From DATKFM01 sp963851215 (GTDB lineage: Bacteria > Pseudomonadota > Alphaproteobacteria > Dongiales > Dongiaceae): a stretch of DNA of 64,000 nt. Positions 10,105-19,614 of the stretch are shown piece by piece. The position numbers were made by a program, and so were the translations under genes. Under the pieces are notes generated by a model that did no database searches, was not told the origin of the DNA, and saw nothing but the letters and a program-made list of their open reading frames with translations. The stretch covers positions 682,001 through 746,000 of the forward strand of contig CAWKOG010000020.1 in NCBI GenBank assembly GCA_963851215.1, read 5' to 3'. Numbering within the stretch: position 1 is the first letter of the stretch; the number at the start of each line of letters is the position of its first letter.

Positions 10105-11129
10105 GTGGCCATCATCGTGAATCTCGACGAAGAGCGCGGCAAGGGGCGGAAGCCCTCGATGAACGCGCTCGCCGCCCTGGTCGGCGATGAGATGCGCCTG
10201 GTTAACGAGCGCATCCTCCAGAGCATGCAGAGCCCAGTGGCGCTGATCCCGCAGTTGGCCGGGCATATCATCGCCGCCGGCGGCAAGCGCCTGCGGCCGC
10301 TGCTGACGCTGGCGGCGGCCAAGCTCTGCGACTATCGCGGCGACCGCCATATCGGGCTGGCGGCCTGCGTGGAATTCATTCATACGGCGACGCTGCTCCA
10401 TGACGATGTCGTGGACGAGAGCGACCTGCGCCGCGGGCTGGCGACCGCCAACGCGCTCTGGGGCAACAAATCCAGCGTGCTGGTGGGCGATTTCCTGTTC
10501 AGCCGAGCGTTCCAGATCATGGTCGCCGACGGCTCGCTGCGGGTGCTGGAGATCCTGTCCGGCGCCTCCGCCATCATCGCCGAGGGCGAGGTGCTGCAGC
10601 TGCAGACCAGCAACGATACCGCCACCAGCGAGCAGGCCTATCTGGACGTGATCTGCTCGAAGACCGCGGCGCTGTTCGCCGCTGCCTGCCGCATCGGCGC
10701 CGTGGTCGCCGACCGGCCAAAGGCCGAGGAAGAAGCGCTGGACAGCTTACGGCCTCAATCTCGGCATCGCCTTCCAGCTCATCGACGACGTGCTGGACTA
10801 TGCCGCGCGCACAGCCGGAACTGGGCAAGACCGTGGGCGACGATTTCCGCGACGGCAAGATCACGCTGCCGGTCATCCTGGCCTTCCGCCGCGGTGACGT
10901 CGAGGAGCGCTCATTCTGGCGCCGCACGCTCGAGGATCGCGAGCAGAAGGACGGCGACCTGGCCCATGCCCTAGGCCTGATGCAACGCCACGGTACGTTG
11001 CGCGATGCCGTGGCGCGGGCCGCTCACTATGGCGCGATCGCCCGGGATGCACTCGGCATTTTCCGCGATGGTCCGGAGAAACGGGCGCTATTGGAAGCAG
11101 TCGATTTCGCCATTGAACGGGCGCATTAG
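10105..11129 (+). CDS. ispB: polyprenyl (octaprenyl-type) diphosphate synthase (two frame breaks)
   Basis: A long-chain trans-prenyltransferase that builds the ubiquinone side chain from FPP and IPP. The first Asp-rich motif is LLHDDVVDESDLRRG at about residue 97 and the second is FQLIDDVLDY; GGKRLRPLL and FLFSRAF are the other family motifs. The start is GTG at 10105 after an AGGGA. Two extra bases break the frame: a T near 10748 (ALDS to YGLNLG) and a C near 10808 (DYAA to AQPELGKTVGDD). Removing both restores a continuous protein of about 340 residues. The gene is normally essential, so error is more likely than decay. It is divergent from the DUF2007 gene. Confidence 0.9.
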
Positions 11130-11143
11130 ACGCTACTGAGCCG

Positions 11144-12876
11144 TTATTGCGGCAGGCCGGCCTTCAACAGGGCCTGGCGATGATGCTCCAGGTCTGCATC
11201 ATTCCTGTAGTGCAGCGACGTGCGAAATGCTTCCACGGCGAATTCAGGCTGACGCCGCAGGACTTCCTGCACACATTCCTTCGCCACCACGCTGTCGTCC
11301 ATCATGGCATGACAAGCGGCGAGGTTCGCAAAGACCAGATGATCCGGTGCTGAGATACGCTGAAACGCCTCGATCGCTTCGCGATAGCGCCGGGCGACGA
11401 AATAGGCGCGGCCGAGATGATTCCAGTAACGCTCCGGGTGGTAGGGATTGAGCCGCATCGCCTTCTTGATCCAGTCGATGCCTTCTTCCGGCTTGCCCAG
11501 CCAGGTCAATATCTCGCCCTGCTGCACCACGATCAGATCGTCGTTGGGATTGAGCGCCAGCGCGCGGTCCTCGTGATAGCCGGCGCGATCTAGATCGTCA
11601 CGCGCGACATTGAGCGCCGCCAGGATGCGATGCACGTCGCTGTCGTTCTCGTCCAGCGCCAGCGCTATGTCCAATTCCGCCGCCACCTGGCTCCATACGG
11701 CCTCGCGGTCCTCGCACCAATTGTAGGTCCAGGCCTGGCCCAACACGCAGGCCCTCCAGGCATGGGCGTGGCCGAATTTCGGATCCAACTCGATCGCGCG
11801 GCTGAGCAGCCGTTGCGCCTCGGCATTGTCCGCCCTGGTGCTGCGGTGATGCAGCGTCTTGCCGGCGAGCACGCATTCGTAGGCGGCCATGCTGGCGGTC
11901 GGCTTCTTGGACGCGCGGTCGCGGTTGGCGGCTTCGACGCGGCCGGGCAGCGTGGCGACGATGGCCGACGTCACCTGGTCCTGGATGGCGAAGATATCCT
12001 CGAGATCGCGGTCGTAACGCTCGGCCCAGATATGGCGGTCGGTCTCGCCGTCGATGAGCTGCGCGGTGACGCGCACGCGGTTGCCGGCGCGGCGCACGCT
12101 GCCTTCCAGCACATACTGGACGCCGAGTTCCCGCGCCACCTGCTGCACGTTGACGGCCTTGCCCTTGTACTTGAAGGAGGAGTTGCGGGAGATGACGAAC
12201 AATTCGCGGAACCGCGACAGCTCGGTCAGGATGTCTTCGGTCAGCCCGTCGGCGAACAATTCCTGGTCCGGAGTGCCGCTCATGTTGAGAAACGGCAGCA
12301 CGACGATGGACGGCTTGTTGGGCAGCGGCAGCGCGGACGTCGGCGTGCGGTTCACGGGTCGCCAGCCGCGCCGATTCGGTAGACGCGGACCGGCTCGGCG
12401 ATGTTCTTCACCGGCCGCTCGCCCATATCCTCGAACGACAGCTCCAGCTTGCGGCCGACTTCGGCATAGACCTTCGCCGAAACGCAGATGCCGCCGGGAT
12501 CGGCCATCTCCTGCAGCCGCGTCGCCAGATTGACGCCGTCGCCATAGAGATCGCCGCCATCGATGACCACATCGCCGAGATTGATGCCGACCCTGAGATG
12601 CAGCGCGTGGCCGCCGGCGTCGCTCGCGTTGCGGTCGGCCATGCCCTTCTGCAGGTTGATGGCGCATTCCACCGCATTCACCGCGCTGGCGAACTCGACA
12701 AACACGCAGTCGCCCATGACCTTGAAGATGCGGCCGTAGCGCTGGGCGACGGCCGGCTCGAGCACTTCCTTGCGGCGCGAGCGCAATGCCGACAGCGTCC
12801 CCGCCTCGTCCTCGGACATCAGGCGGCTGTAGCCGACTACATCGGCGGCGAGAATGGCGGCTAGCTTGCGCTGCAT
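11144..12876 (-). CDS. class III adenylate/guanylate cyclase with TolB-like and TPR regions (one frame break)
   Basis: An N-terminal class III nucleotide cyclase domain (RKLAAILAADVVGYSRLM, MGDCVFVEFAS, LRVGINLGDVVIDGGDLYGD) carries both metal-binding aspartates. It is followed by a TolB/FlgO-like domain (PSIVVLPFLNMSGTPDQELF, LTEDILTELSRF, YVLEGSVRR) and about six TPR-like helical repeats to the C-terminus. This soluble architecture is common in alphaproteobacteria. The start is the ATG at 12876; the longer upstream frame has no family sequence. The frame breaks near 12360, just after the cyclase domain: one missing base would join GAAGDP to VNRTPTS. The break lies exactly at the linker, so two separate genes are possible, but the tail of the first frame stops at once and a single gene is preferred. 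Confidence 0.82.
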
Positions 12877-13245
12877 GATCAGTGGTTCTTCGAGGCTTTG
12901 AGGAGCTGATGCCACAGATGATATCCACTCTGCGAGACCTGGAACAGCCCAGGGGCCGGAAACTGCCCCCATCCGGCGACAGAAACAGTGACTGCGATCA
13001 CGCTTATGTCCGCAGCGGACAGCGCCGGTAACACGATGGCGTGAGGAAAACACGGCAGCCGCGTGAGCCCAAGCCGGCGGCGGCAACCTTGCAGCCCGGG
13101 GGCGATGGCAGTATAAGGCCCGCCTGCCGGAGCGACCTTGGCCGAACGATCGGTCCGTGGCTGTGCCACGGGGCGATTTTCCCGAGTTAGGTCAAAGACT
13201 TGAAGCTTCGTCACGGCGGCGAATGCCGCCGGCAATCGGTTCGGG
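12877..13245. other. intergenic, cyclase upstream region and tRNA leader
   Basis: No gene is supported here. Open frames in this stretch have no recognisable protein character. A short perfect hairpin (GGCGGC, loop GAAT, GCCGCC) lies at 13215-13230, 15 bp before the tRNA. Promoters for the divergent cyclase and tRNA presumably lie here, but I cannot assign -35/-10 boxes. Confidence 0.5.
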
Positions 13246-13322
13246 CGGGGGGTAGCTCAGCCTGGTAGAGCGCCTGCTTCGGGAGCAGGAGGCCGCTGGT
13301 TCGAATCCAGTCCTCCCGACCA
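13246..13322 (+). tRNA. tRNA-Pro (anticodon CGG)
   Basis: A 77-nt cloverleaf with CCA encoded. The acceptor CGGGGGG pairs with CCTCCCG (one G-T pair) before discriminator A and CCA. The D stem is GCTC/GAGC, the anticodon stem CCTGC/GCAGG carries the loop TTCGGGA (anticodon CGG, reading CCG), and the T arm is GCTGG-TTCGAAT-CCAGT. The C1-G72 pair with A73 is characteristic of proline tRNAs. A sugar-biosynthesis cluster follows, but no integrase or repeated tRNA end is present. Confidence 0.96.
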
Positions 13323-13374
13323 TTGCCCTGTCAGCCGCCCCTTTCCGCGACAGCCACGGACCGCAAAGCCGCCG

Positions 13375-14001
13375 ATGACCCGCGCGCTGCTCGACCTCAA
13401 GCCCGCTTTACGCCTCGATCTCAGGGACGGCGCCTATCTCCGTCCGCTGCAGGCTGCGGACGTCACCACGGCGTATGTGGACGGCCTGAACGATCCGGAG
13501 GTGCACCGCTACATGGAGGCGCCACGGAAGCAGCGGCAGACGCTCGACGGCGTGCGCGCCTATGTCGCCGCCAACGCGGCCGATGCCCAAGCCATCCTGT
13601 TTGGGCTCTATGTTGGCGAGATCCTGAGCGGCACGGTGCGGCTCCATGACGTGGAAACCGGCCGCGGAACCGCCACCGTCGGCATTGCCCTGTTCGACCG
13701 TCGCGTCTGGGGCCAGGGGCTGGGGAGCGCCGCCCTCGCGGCTGTCGCCCGCTACGCCACCGGCGAATTGGGCCTGAGCCGCCTCGAAGCCGGAATCATC
13801 GCCGCCAACAGGGGATCGATACAGGCCTTCGAGAAAGCGGGCTTCCGGCGGGCCGGGGACAAGCCAGCCGATCCCGGGCTGGGGCCGGTCGGTTTATGGG
13901 TCTTCGAGGCCATCCCGAGCGCGATGACAGCGGCCAGTTGCCCCACCATCTTCAGCATGTTACCGCATCGAAGGCCGCTGCCGCCGACCCGTAATTCCTA
14001 A
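13375..14001 (+). CDS. GNAT acetyltransferase (RimJ/RimL-like)
   Basis: An acetyl-CoA-dependent N-acetyltransferase of about 208 residues. The N-terminal DGAYLRPLQAADV and the acetyl-CoA-binding segment WGQGLGSAALAAVARYA are typical, followed by LSRLEAGIIAANRGSIQAFEKAGF. It starts about 50 bp after the tRNA and points into the nonulosonic acid cluster, so acetylation of a sugar nucleotide amino group is plausible; this is inferred from position only. The last 30 residues (PSAMTAASC onwards) look non-homologous and may be a read-through tail. Confidence 0.78.
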   Translation: MTRALLDLKPALRLDLRDGAYLRPLQAADVTTAYVDGLNDPEVHRYMEAPRKQRQTLDGVRAYVAANAADAQAILFGLYVGEILSGTVRLHDVETGRGTATVGIALFDRRVWGQGLGSAALAAVARYATGELGLSRLEAGIIAANRGSIQAFEKAGFRRAGDKPADPGLGPVGLWVFEAIPSAMTAASCPTIFSMLPHRRPLPPTRNS

Positions 14002-14037
14002 CGCAAATACTGCTGCCGCATCGACATTGACCGCGAC

Positions 14038-15484
14038 ATGAACGAGAGCATCCGCCCGCCAATCAACCCGCGCCCGTCTGCCGGAATTCTCTATCTGCCG
14101 GTCGAGGTTTCCGTGCGCGAGCTGGAGTCCCGGCTGCTGCTGGCGGCGGTGGCCTGCGAAGCAGGCATGGAGGTGGTGCTCGGCCAGAAGTGGCTGTTGC
14201 AGAAGAACATCCCGCAGATGCCGCCGGGCGTCCTCCTGTTCAAGACCCTGACCAATCGCGACGCCCTGGCGATGCGCGAGGCCCATGCCCATGGCTACCG
14301 CACCGCCGCCATCGACGAGGAAGCGCCGGGCATCGACCCGCGCACCGGCGGCTTGCGCTGGGTGTCGGCCGATGCGCTGGCGCAAAGCGACGTGATCTTC
14401 GCCCTCGGCGAGGATCACCGCGACGCGCTGGCGGAGAAATATCCGCAGCAGGCGGCGAAACTGGAGATCGTCGGCAACCCGCGCTGGGACCTGCTGCGGC
14501 CGGAGTTCCGCGCCGCCCACGCCGGCGAGGCGGCCGCCATCCGCAAGGAGTTCGGGCCGTTCATCCTCATCAACACGAATTTCGGCCTGATGAATTCCGC
14601 CAAGGGCCCGCCGGAAGCGGTGGTCCGGGCGCTGGTGCGCGGCGGCAAGCTGGACATGAACAAGCCCGACGATGCCCACCTGATCAATGAGAGCCGGCGC
14701 GTCGAAGTGCTGTTGATGGAGGAGATCGGCGGCCTGCTGCGCCGCCTGCATGACGCTTTTCCGGGCCATCGGATCGTCGTGCGCCCGCATCCCAACGAGG
14801 TGCTGGACACCTGGCGCAAGATCATCGGCGACCTGCCGCGGGTGGCGCTGGAGCGGCGCGGTGCGGCGATTCCCTGGATCCTGGCGTCCGACGTGCTGAT
14901 CCATCCCTATTGCACGACCGGAGTCGAGGCCTTCGCGCTGGACAAGCCGGCGATCTGCTTCAAGCCGACGGAGACGCCGCTCTACGACATCTACCTTTCC
15001 TCGAGCATCAATTTCCTCGCCCATGACGTGGAGGAGCTGGTCACCGAGGTGGCGCGCATCGTCAGCCAACCGCCGGGCGCGTTCGAGTATCCGCAGGCAT
15101 TGCGGGATCGGTTCGACCAATGCCTTCGCCGCCCATCGCGGCGCCCTGTCCGCCGAGCTGATCGTCCGCCGCCTCGCCATCCTGGCCGCTTCGGCGGGCG
15201 CCAGGCCTTGGGAGCCCGCGGCCGGTTTCCAGCGCTGGATGTGGCTGAAGCATCACAAGGACGCGCTGATGCCCCGCGTGGCGCCGGAGCAGCTGCTGGA
15301 AAAGCTGCAGCGGCTACAGACGCAGCTCCATCGCGAGCAGAATTTCGCCATCACCCAGATGGGCGACCGCCTGTTCCACATCGCGGCGGCGGGCGAGAAC
15401 CGCATCGACGACCGCAGCGGTGCGCCGCCGCTCTGGCTGCGCGCCCATCCCCGCTATACCGAAGCCGCCCGCGCCGCCCATTAG
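14038..15484 (+). CDS. surface carbohydrate biosynthesis protein (one frame break)
   Basis: A soluble protein of about 481 residues resembling the proteins annotated 'surface carbohydrate biosynthesis protein' that occur beside pseudaminic or legionaminic acid genes. It has a glycosyltransferase-like double Rossmann look: an N-terminal ILYLPVEVSVRELESRLLLA, a central FILINTNFGLMN and a C-terminal donor-side block with HRIVVRPHPNE and VLIHPYCTTGVEAFALDKP, similar to the phosphate-binding motif of GT-B enzymes acting on CMP-sugars or capsule. An extra T at 15121 breaks the frame; without it FDQ runs into AFAAHRGALSAELIVRR. It ends 14 bp before the synthase gene. Precise reaction unknown. Confidence 0.75.
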
Positions 15485-15498
15485 GTGACAACCCGCCG

Positions 15499-16610
15499 AT
15501 GACCACGCCTTCCTTCCACAGCCCGCGCCTGCCCGGTTTCGCCGATAGCTTCGAGATCGCCGGGCGCAAGATCGGCGGCGACGCGCCCTGCTATGTCATC
15601 GCCGAGGCCGGCTCGAACCACGACAAGCAGCTCGACAAGGCCCTGGCCTTGGTCGATGCCGCCGCGGATGCCGGCTGCGACTCCGTGAAGTTCCAGACCT
15701 TCGTCGCCGAGGAAATCGGCTCCAACTACAGCTCATCGGCCACGGCGCTGCCGGAGAACTTGCATAAATGGGGCAAGACGCTGCAGGAGCTCTACCGCAA
15801 CTGCGCGCTGCCCGACGAGTTCCACGAGCCCATCGCCGCGCGCGGCGAGAGAGCGGAAGATCGCGTTCTTCTCCAGCGCGTTCTCCGAGCGCGATGTGGA
15901 CCGGCTGATGAAGGTCGGCGTGCCCGCGATCAAGATCGCCAGCTTCGAGCTGGTGCATCTGCCGCTGATCAAGCATGCGGCCAACACGGGACTGCCACTG
16001 ATCATTTCCACGGGAATGGCCGGGCTCGGCGATATCGAGCGTGCGCTGGAAGCCGTCACGGCGGGCGGCGGCAGCCAAGGTGGCGCTGCTGCATTGCGGC
16101 TCCAGCTATCCGCTCAACGCCGCCAGCGCCAACCTTGCGGCCATGGATACAATCCGCCGCGCCTTTGGCGCGCCCGTCGGGCTATTCCGATCATACGATG
16201 GGACTGGCGGTGCCGACGGCGGCCGCCGCGCTTGGCGCTGCGGCGCTGGAGAAGCATTTCTCTCTCGATCGCAAGAAAGGCACAGGCCAGATCATTCCTT
16301 CGCCGTGGAACCGGCAGAGCTGAAATCGATGGTGGAACTGATGCGCGGTGCCGAGCAGGCCATCGGCAGCCCGCGCAAATCCCGCGCCACCGAGGAAGAG
16401 CCGCTGGTGCGCCTCGGCCGGCGCAGCATCTTCGTCACCCGCGCGCTGCGCGCCGGCGACAAGCTGACTCCTCAGAACATCAAGGTGCTGCGCCCGGGCA
16501 TCGGCATCGATCCCCAGTTCCTGCCGCTGCTGCTGGGCCGCTCCGTCACCCGCGCCATGCAGGCGGACACGCCGCTCTCCTGGGACGATGTCCTGGAAGC
16601 GCCGAAGTAA
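15499..16610 (+). CDS. NeuB/PseI/LegI-family nonulosonic acid synthase (four frame breaks)
   Basis: Condenses PEP with a 6-carbon amino sugar to form a sialic-acid-like 9-carbon acid. The N-terminal TIM barrel (YVIAEAGSNHDKQLDKAL, CDSVKFQTF) is followed by IKIASFELVHLPLIKH, STGMAGLGDIERAL, LLHCGSSYPL, SDHTMGLAVPTAAAALGA and EKHFSLDRKKGTG, and a C-terminal SAF/antifreeze-like domain (RRSIFVTRALRAGDKLTPQN). Frame breaks lie near 15844, 16072 and 16183 (each one extra base) and near 16282 (one missing base); each joins consecutive family motifs. Length corrected is about 370. By sequence it looks closer to NeuB/LegI than to Campylobacter PseI, although its neighbours are Pse-type. With four breaks, true decay cannot be excluded. 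Confidence 0.82.
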
Positions 16611-16651
16611 TCGGCCGCCGACCACGCCATTCGATCGGACCCGGATTTCCC

Positions 16652-17356
16652 ATGTCGCTCATCGCCATCATTCCCGCGCGCGGCGGTTCCAAGCGCATCC
16701 AGCATAAGAACATCCGGCCCTTCTGCGGCCGGCCGATGATCGCCTATCCACTGGAGGTGGCGCGGCAATCCGGATTGTTCGGCGTCATCCATGTCTCGAC
16801 CGACGACGCGGCGATCCGCAACACGGCGGCGCAGTTGGGCTATGAGCCCGATTTCCTGCGCCCGGCCGCCCTGGCCGACGATCATGTCGGAGTGGTGCCG
16901 GTGCTCGACTACGTCGTGAACGAATATGCGCGGCGCGGCCAGAAGTTCCGCGGCGCCTGCCTGATCTCCGCCTGCGCGCCGCTGCTGGAGCCCGAAGACC
17001 TCATCGCCGCCGCCAAGATCTTCGACCAGCATGAGGGAAAGAAGCTGGTGCTCGGCGTCACGTCCTATCCGGCGCCGGTGGAATGGGCGTTCCGCATTGC
17101 GCCAGACGGCCTGCTGATCGCCGACAATCAGGCGAGCCACTTTATCCGCTCGCAAGACCTTCAACACGCCTATTACGACTCCGGCATGCTGGCGATCCAC
17201 CCAATCAGCGACTTCGTGCCCGGCGCCGATCTGAAGAACCGGCCGACGGTGCCCTACGTCCTGCCGCGCCATCGCGTGGTGGACATCGACACGGCGGAAG
17301 ACTGGGAGATGGCGGAAACGCTCTATCTCGGTCACCAGCATCGCGGCCGGTCCTGA
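16652..17356 (+). CDS. pseF: pseudaminic acid cytidylyltransferase-like CMP transferase
   Basis: Activates a nonulosonic acid with CTP to give the CMP-sugar used by transferases. The 234-residue protein has the nucleotide-binding start AIIPARGGSKRIQHKNI, then FCGRPMIAYPLE, VSTDDAAIRNTA and a C-terminal RHRVVDIDTAEDWEMAE, as in PseF/NeuA. Like PseF it has the PAPVEWAFRI segment with a downstream YYDSGML. The ATG at 16652 gives the exact family start, 41 bp after the synthase stop. It is convergent with pseG, stops 10 bp apart. Specificity for pseudaminic over legionaminic acid is inferred from similarity and from PseG. Confidence 0.85.
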   Translation: MSLIAIIPARGGSKRIQHKNIRPFCGRPMIAYPLEVARQSGLFGVIHVSTDDAAIRNTAAQLGYEPDFLRPAALADDHVGVVPVLDYVVNEYARRGQKFRGACLISACAPLLEPEDLIAAAKIFDQHEGKKLVLGVTSYPAPVEWAFRIAPDGLLIADNQASHFIRSQDLQHAYYDSGMLAIHPISDFVPGADLKNRPTVPYVLPRHRVVDIDTAEDWEMAETLYLGHQHRGRS

Positions 17357-17366
17357 CGAAACTGCG

Positions 17367-18485
17367 CTAGGTCGCGAGAGCCAGCTTCGAAATCTCCGCG
17401 CAGACCCGCGGCGCGCCTTCACCGTCCACCAGCCGCTGCCCGGCGGCGGCCAGCTGCTGGCGCCGCGCCCCATCGCCGATGAGCGTCCGCAGTTTCTCCG
17501 GCAGCTTGCCGATGACGTTTTCCGCCGTGACACAGGGGAACCCCAGGGCCGTCATCGCCAGTGCCGAGAGCCGCTGGTTTTCGGCGACTATCACGGCAAT
17601 GAATGGGACGCCCATGGCCGATAGCTCCCACATGGTCGTGCCGCCGGCGGCAATGGCCAAGTCCGCACCGGCAATCAGCTCGGCCATTCCCGCGCCGGGA
17701 TCGGCGACGATCCGGGCGCCCGGCACGGCGGTGCAAGCCTGGCTGAGGGTGGCGCCATGGGGATTGGCGCCGCCGGCGACGATCCCGACGGCGGCGCCCC
17801 CCAAATCCAGGCTGCGCAAGGCTTCGATCACGCTGCCGGTGACGTTGTCGCGGTCCGCGGCGCCTAGCGTCACCAGGATGGTGCGCACAACGCCGTCACG
17901 CCTGATACCGCGGCGGATGCTGCGGCGAAATTCGCGGCGCAGCAGCGCATAGCGCGTGCCGAGCAACAGCTTCGTGCGGCTTCCGGCATCGGGATAGAGG
18001 GCCGGTGCCGCGTGGATGTTCTGGTTCAGGATCAGGTGATCGGCGCAAGGATTCGCCTCGCCATTGTCGTCGATCGCCATCGTGAGGAGACCGTCCCCAT
18101 GGAGGGGCGCGCGAAAGCCTGGGCCGAAGTGATAGCCATCGATCACGACCGTTCGCGCCGAAATCTCCTTCGCTTTGGCCGCCGTCGACGCCGCATCCTC
18201 CGCACCGCCGGACTCCGCGGAAATCGCCGCGCAGGCAAACCCCTCCTGCGCGATCCGTGCGCGCAATGACGGCGCCAACCCGGCACTGGCGAAGGCCGCC
18301 TGCCCGCCCGCATCCTGCCAAGCCTGAGCCAGCGCCAGGCACCGCATGACATGGCCGCCGCCAATTCCCGCATGGCCGTCGACCCGCAGGAGCAAAGACT
18401 TTGGATCGACCGGCAAAGCGCCCCCAATCACCCTGACAACATCGCCCGACAAGATTCGGCGGCTTGAACAAAGATATTGTTGCAT
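17367..18485 (-). CDS. pseG: PseG-type UDP-sugar hydrolase
   Basis: Removes UDP from UDP-2,4-diacetamido-trideoxy-altrose, the step before condensation with PEP. It is a GT-B-like enzyme related to MurG: N-terminal LRVDGHAGIGGGHVMRCLAL contains the histidine that is catalytic in PseG, and the C-terminal half has TLGAADRDNV and the UDP-binding ADLAIAAGGTTMWELSAMGVP. About 372 residues if the ATG at 18485 is used; the family would begin roughly 30 residues in, so a GTG or TTG start between 18430 and 18455 is likely. It points opposite to the rest of the cluster and shares an upstream region with the acetyltransferase gene. Confidence 0.85.
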   Translation of the reverse strand: MQQYLCSSRRILSGDVVRVIGGALPVDPKSLLLRVDGHAGIGGGHVMRCLALAQAWQDAGGQAAFASAGLAPSLRARIAQEGFACAAISAESGGAEDAASTAAKAKEISARTVVIDGYHFGPGFRAPLHGDGLLTMAIDDNGEANPCADHLILNQNIHAAPALYPDAGSRTKLLLGTRYALLRREFRRSIRRGIRRDGVVRTILVTLGAADRDNVTGSVIEALRSLDLGGAAVGIVAGGANPHGATLSQACTAVPGARIVADPGAGMAELIAGADLAIAAGGTTMWELSAMGVPFIAVIVAENQRLSALAMTALGFPCVTAENVIGKLPEKLRTLIGDGARRQQLAAAGQRLVDGEGAPRVCAEISKLALAT

Positions 18486-18598
18486 TATCTTACGCTGTAC
18501 AAAATTTGATTTGAAACGTGGGTTTGGAGAGAGGGCCAGGTCTCCAGATCGGCGTTAGCCTCTTGATTCGATTGCCCGGCCCATCGCCGAACGTCGAG

Positions 18599-19078
18599 AT
18601 GCTAACCTTGCAGAGCCCCAAAGCCAAAAGCGGCCGATCGGTATCGCTGCGCCCAGCGGCGCAGGACGATGAATTGCTGCTCTATCAGTGGCAGATCCAT
18701 CCGGACACGCGTGAATTTGCCCGCAATCCCCAGCCCCCGACCCTGCGCGAACACCGCAACTGGTTTGCCCAGCGGATGGGCAATGACGGCAGCAGGATTT
18801 TCATCATCCTCCACGGTGCCGAGCCCGGCGGTTGCCTGCGGCTCGATCGGGTCGCAAAGGGCCCCGCGCCGGTCTGGGAGGTTTCCATCAACATTGCGCC
18901 GGACTGCCACCGCCTGGGACTGGCCAAGGCGGCCTTGATCCTGATCCGGGAACAGATGCCGGGCGCGGAGCTCGTCGCCCATGTCATGCCGCGCAATCAG
19001 GCATCCCATGCGCTGTTCCGGTCCGCCGGCTTTCAGCATGGCGCCGATGGCAACTACCATCTTGTCTGCGCAAGTTAG
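18599..19078 (+). CDS. pseH: PseH-like GNAT N-acetyltransferase
   Basis: A GNAT protein of about 159 residues that matches the PseH type, which acetylates the C4 amino group of the UDP-sugar before PseG acts. Visible are VSLRPAAQDDELLLYQWQ, the substrate helix LREHRNWFAQRM, VSINIAPDCHRLGLAKAAL (acetyl-CoA loop) and RNQASHALFRSAGF. I chose the ATG at 18599; the frame continues upstream to 18518 without family resemblance. It is divergent from pseG across about 110 bp; in related species the two activities are often fused or adjacent, supporting the assignment. PseB and PseC homologues are not in the window. Confidence 0.75.
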   Translation: MLTLQSPKAKSGRSVSLRPAAQDDELLLYQWQIHPDTREFARNPQPPTLREHRNWFAQRMGNDGSRIFIILHGAEPGGCLRLDRVAKGPAPVWEVSINIAPDCHRLGLAKAALILIREQMPGAELVAHVMPRNQASHALFRSAGFQHGADGNYHLVCAS

Positions 19079-19114
19079 TCCGGGAGAAGCGTGAGCCGAA
19101 ACGCGGCCGGCCTG

Positions 19115-19486
19115 TCAGCGCACGGAAACGTTGAAGATGCCGGCGCTGCCGCTGTTGCTGTTGTAGCTGACGACCTTGCCGTCGCGCAGGACTTCGACCG
19201 TGAGCGTGCCCTCGCGGCCCGCTTTCTCGATCACGCATTTCAGGCCGAGGCCGCGGACTTCGCGGTGCTCGGGCACCACGCCGTCAAGGGGCATCTCGAC
19301 CGTTCCATCTGATGTCCTGAGCTGACAGGCGCCGGTGAAGGTAAGTCCATCGGTGCCGGTGATCGCTAGAACGAAATCACGCGTCTTGGCGTCGCCGGCA
19401 TGCGCCGTGTCCGCCCAAGTTGCGTGAGCGCCGGCGCACAGGACCGCCGCCACAGCCAAGGTGACAACTTTGCCGAAAATGTTCAT
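19115..19486 (-). CDS. secreted protein of unknown function
   Basis: A 123-residue protein with a clear signal peptide (MNIFGKVVTLAVAAVLCAGA, cleavage probably after the ATWADTAHA region) and a mature part predicted to be all beta: TRDFVLAITGTDGLTFTGAC, a second Cys in GLKCVIEKAG, and a strand-rich end finishing IFNVSVR. The two cysteines could form a disulfide. I start at ATG 19486; eight extra upstream codons are possible. I do not recognise the family. It is convergent with pseH. Confidence 0.6.
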   Translation of the reverse strand: MNIFGKVVTLAVAAVLCAGAHATWADTAHAGDAKTRDFVLAITGTDGLTFTGACQLRTSDGTVEMPLDGVVPEHREVRGLGLKCVIEKAGREGTLTVEVLRDGKVVSYNSNSGSAGIFNVSVR

Positions 19487-19614
19487 GGGCCGATGCCCGT
19501 ACTTTCCCACAACGCGCGGGGAAACTTAGCACAGCCAAGGTTAACGAAGTAGAAACGCTATCGGCAGTCACCGGGAAACCGCCGCGGTCAAAAAACTCGT
19601 TCAATAACAGATAG

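Noticed and set aside
13246..13322. tRNA-Pro as attachment site of an island holding the sugar cluster
   Set aside because: No integrase, no transposase and no repeated tRNA 3' end were seen downstream; the cluster has the same composition as neighbouring genes.
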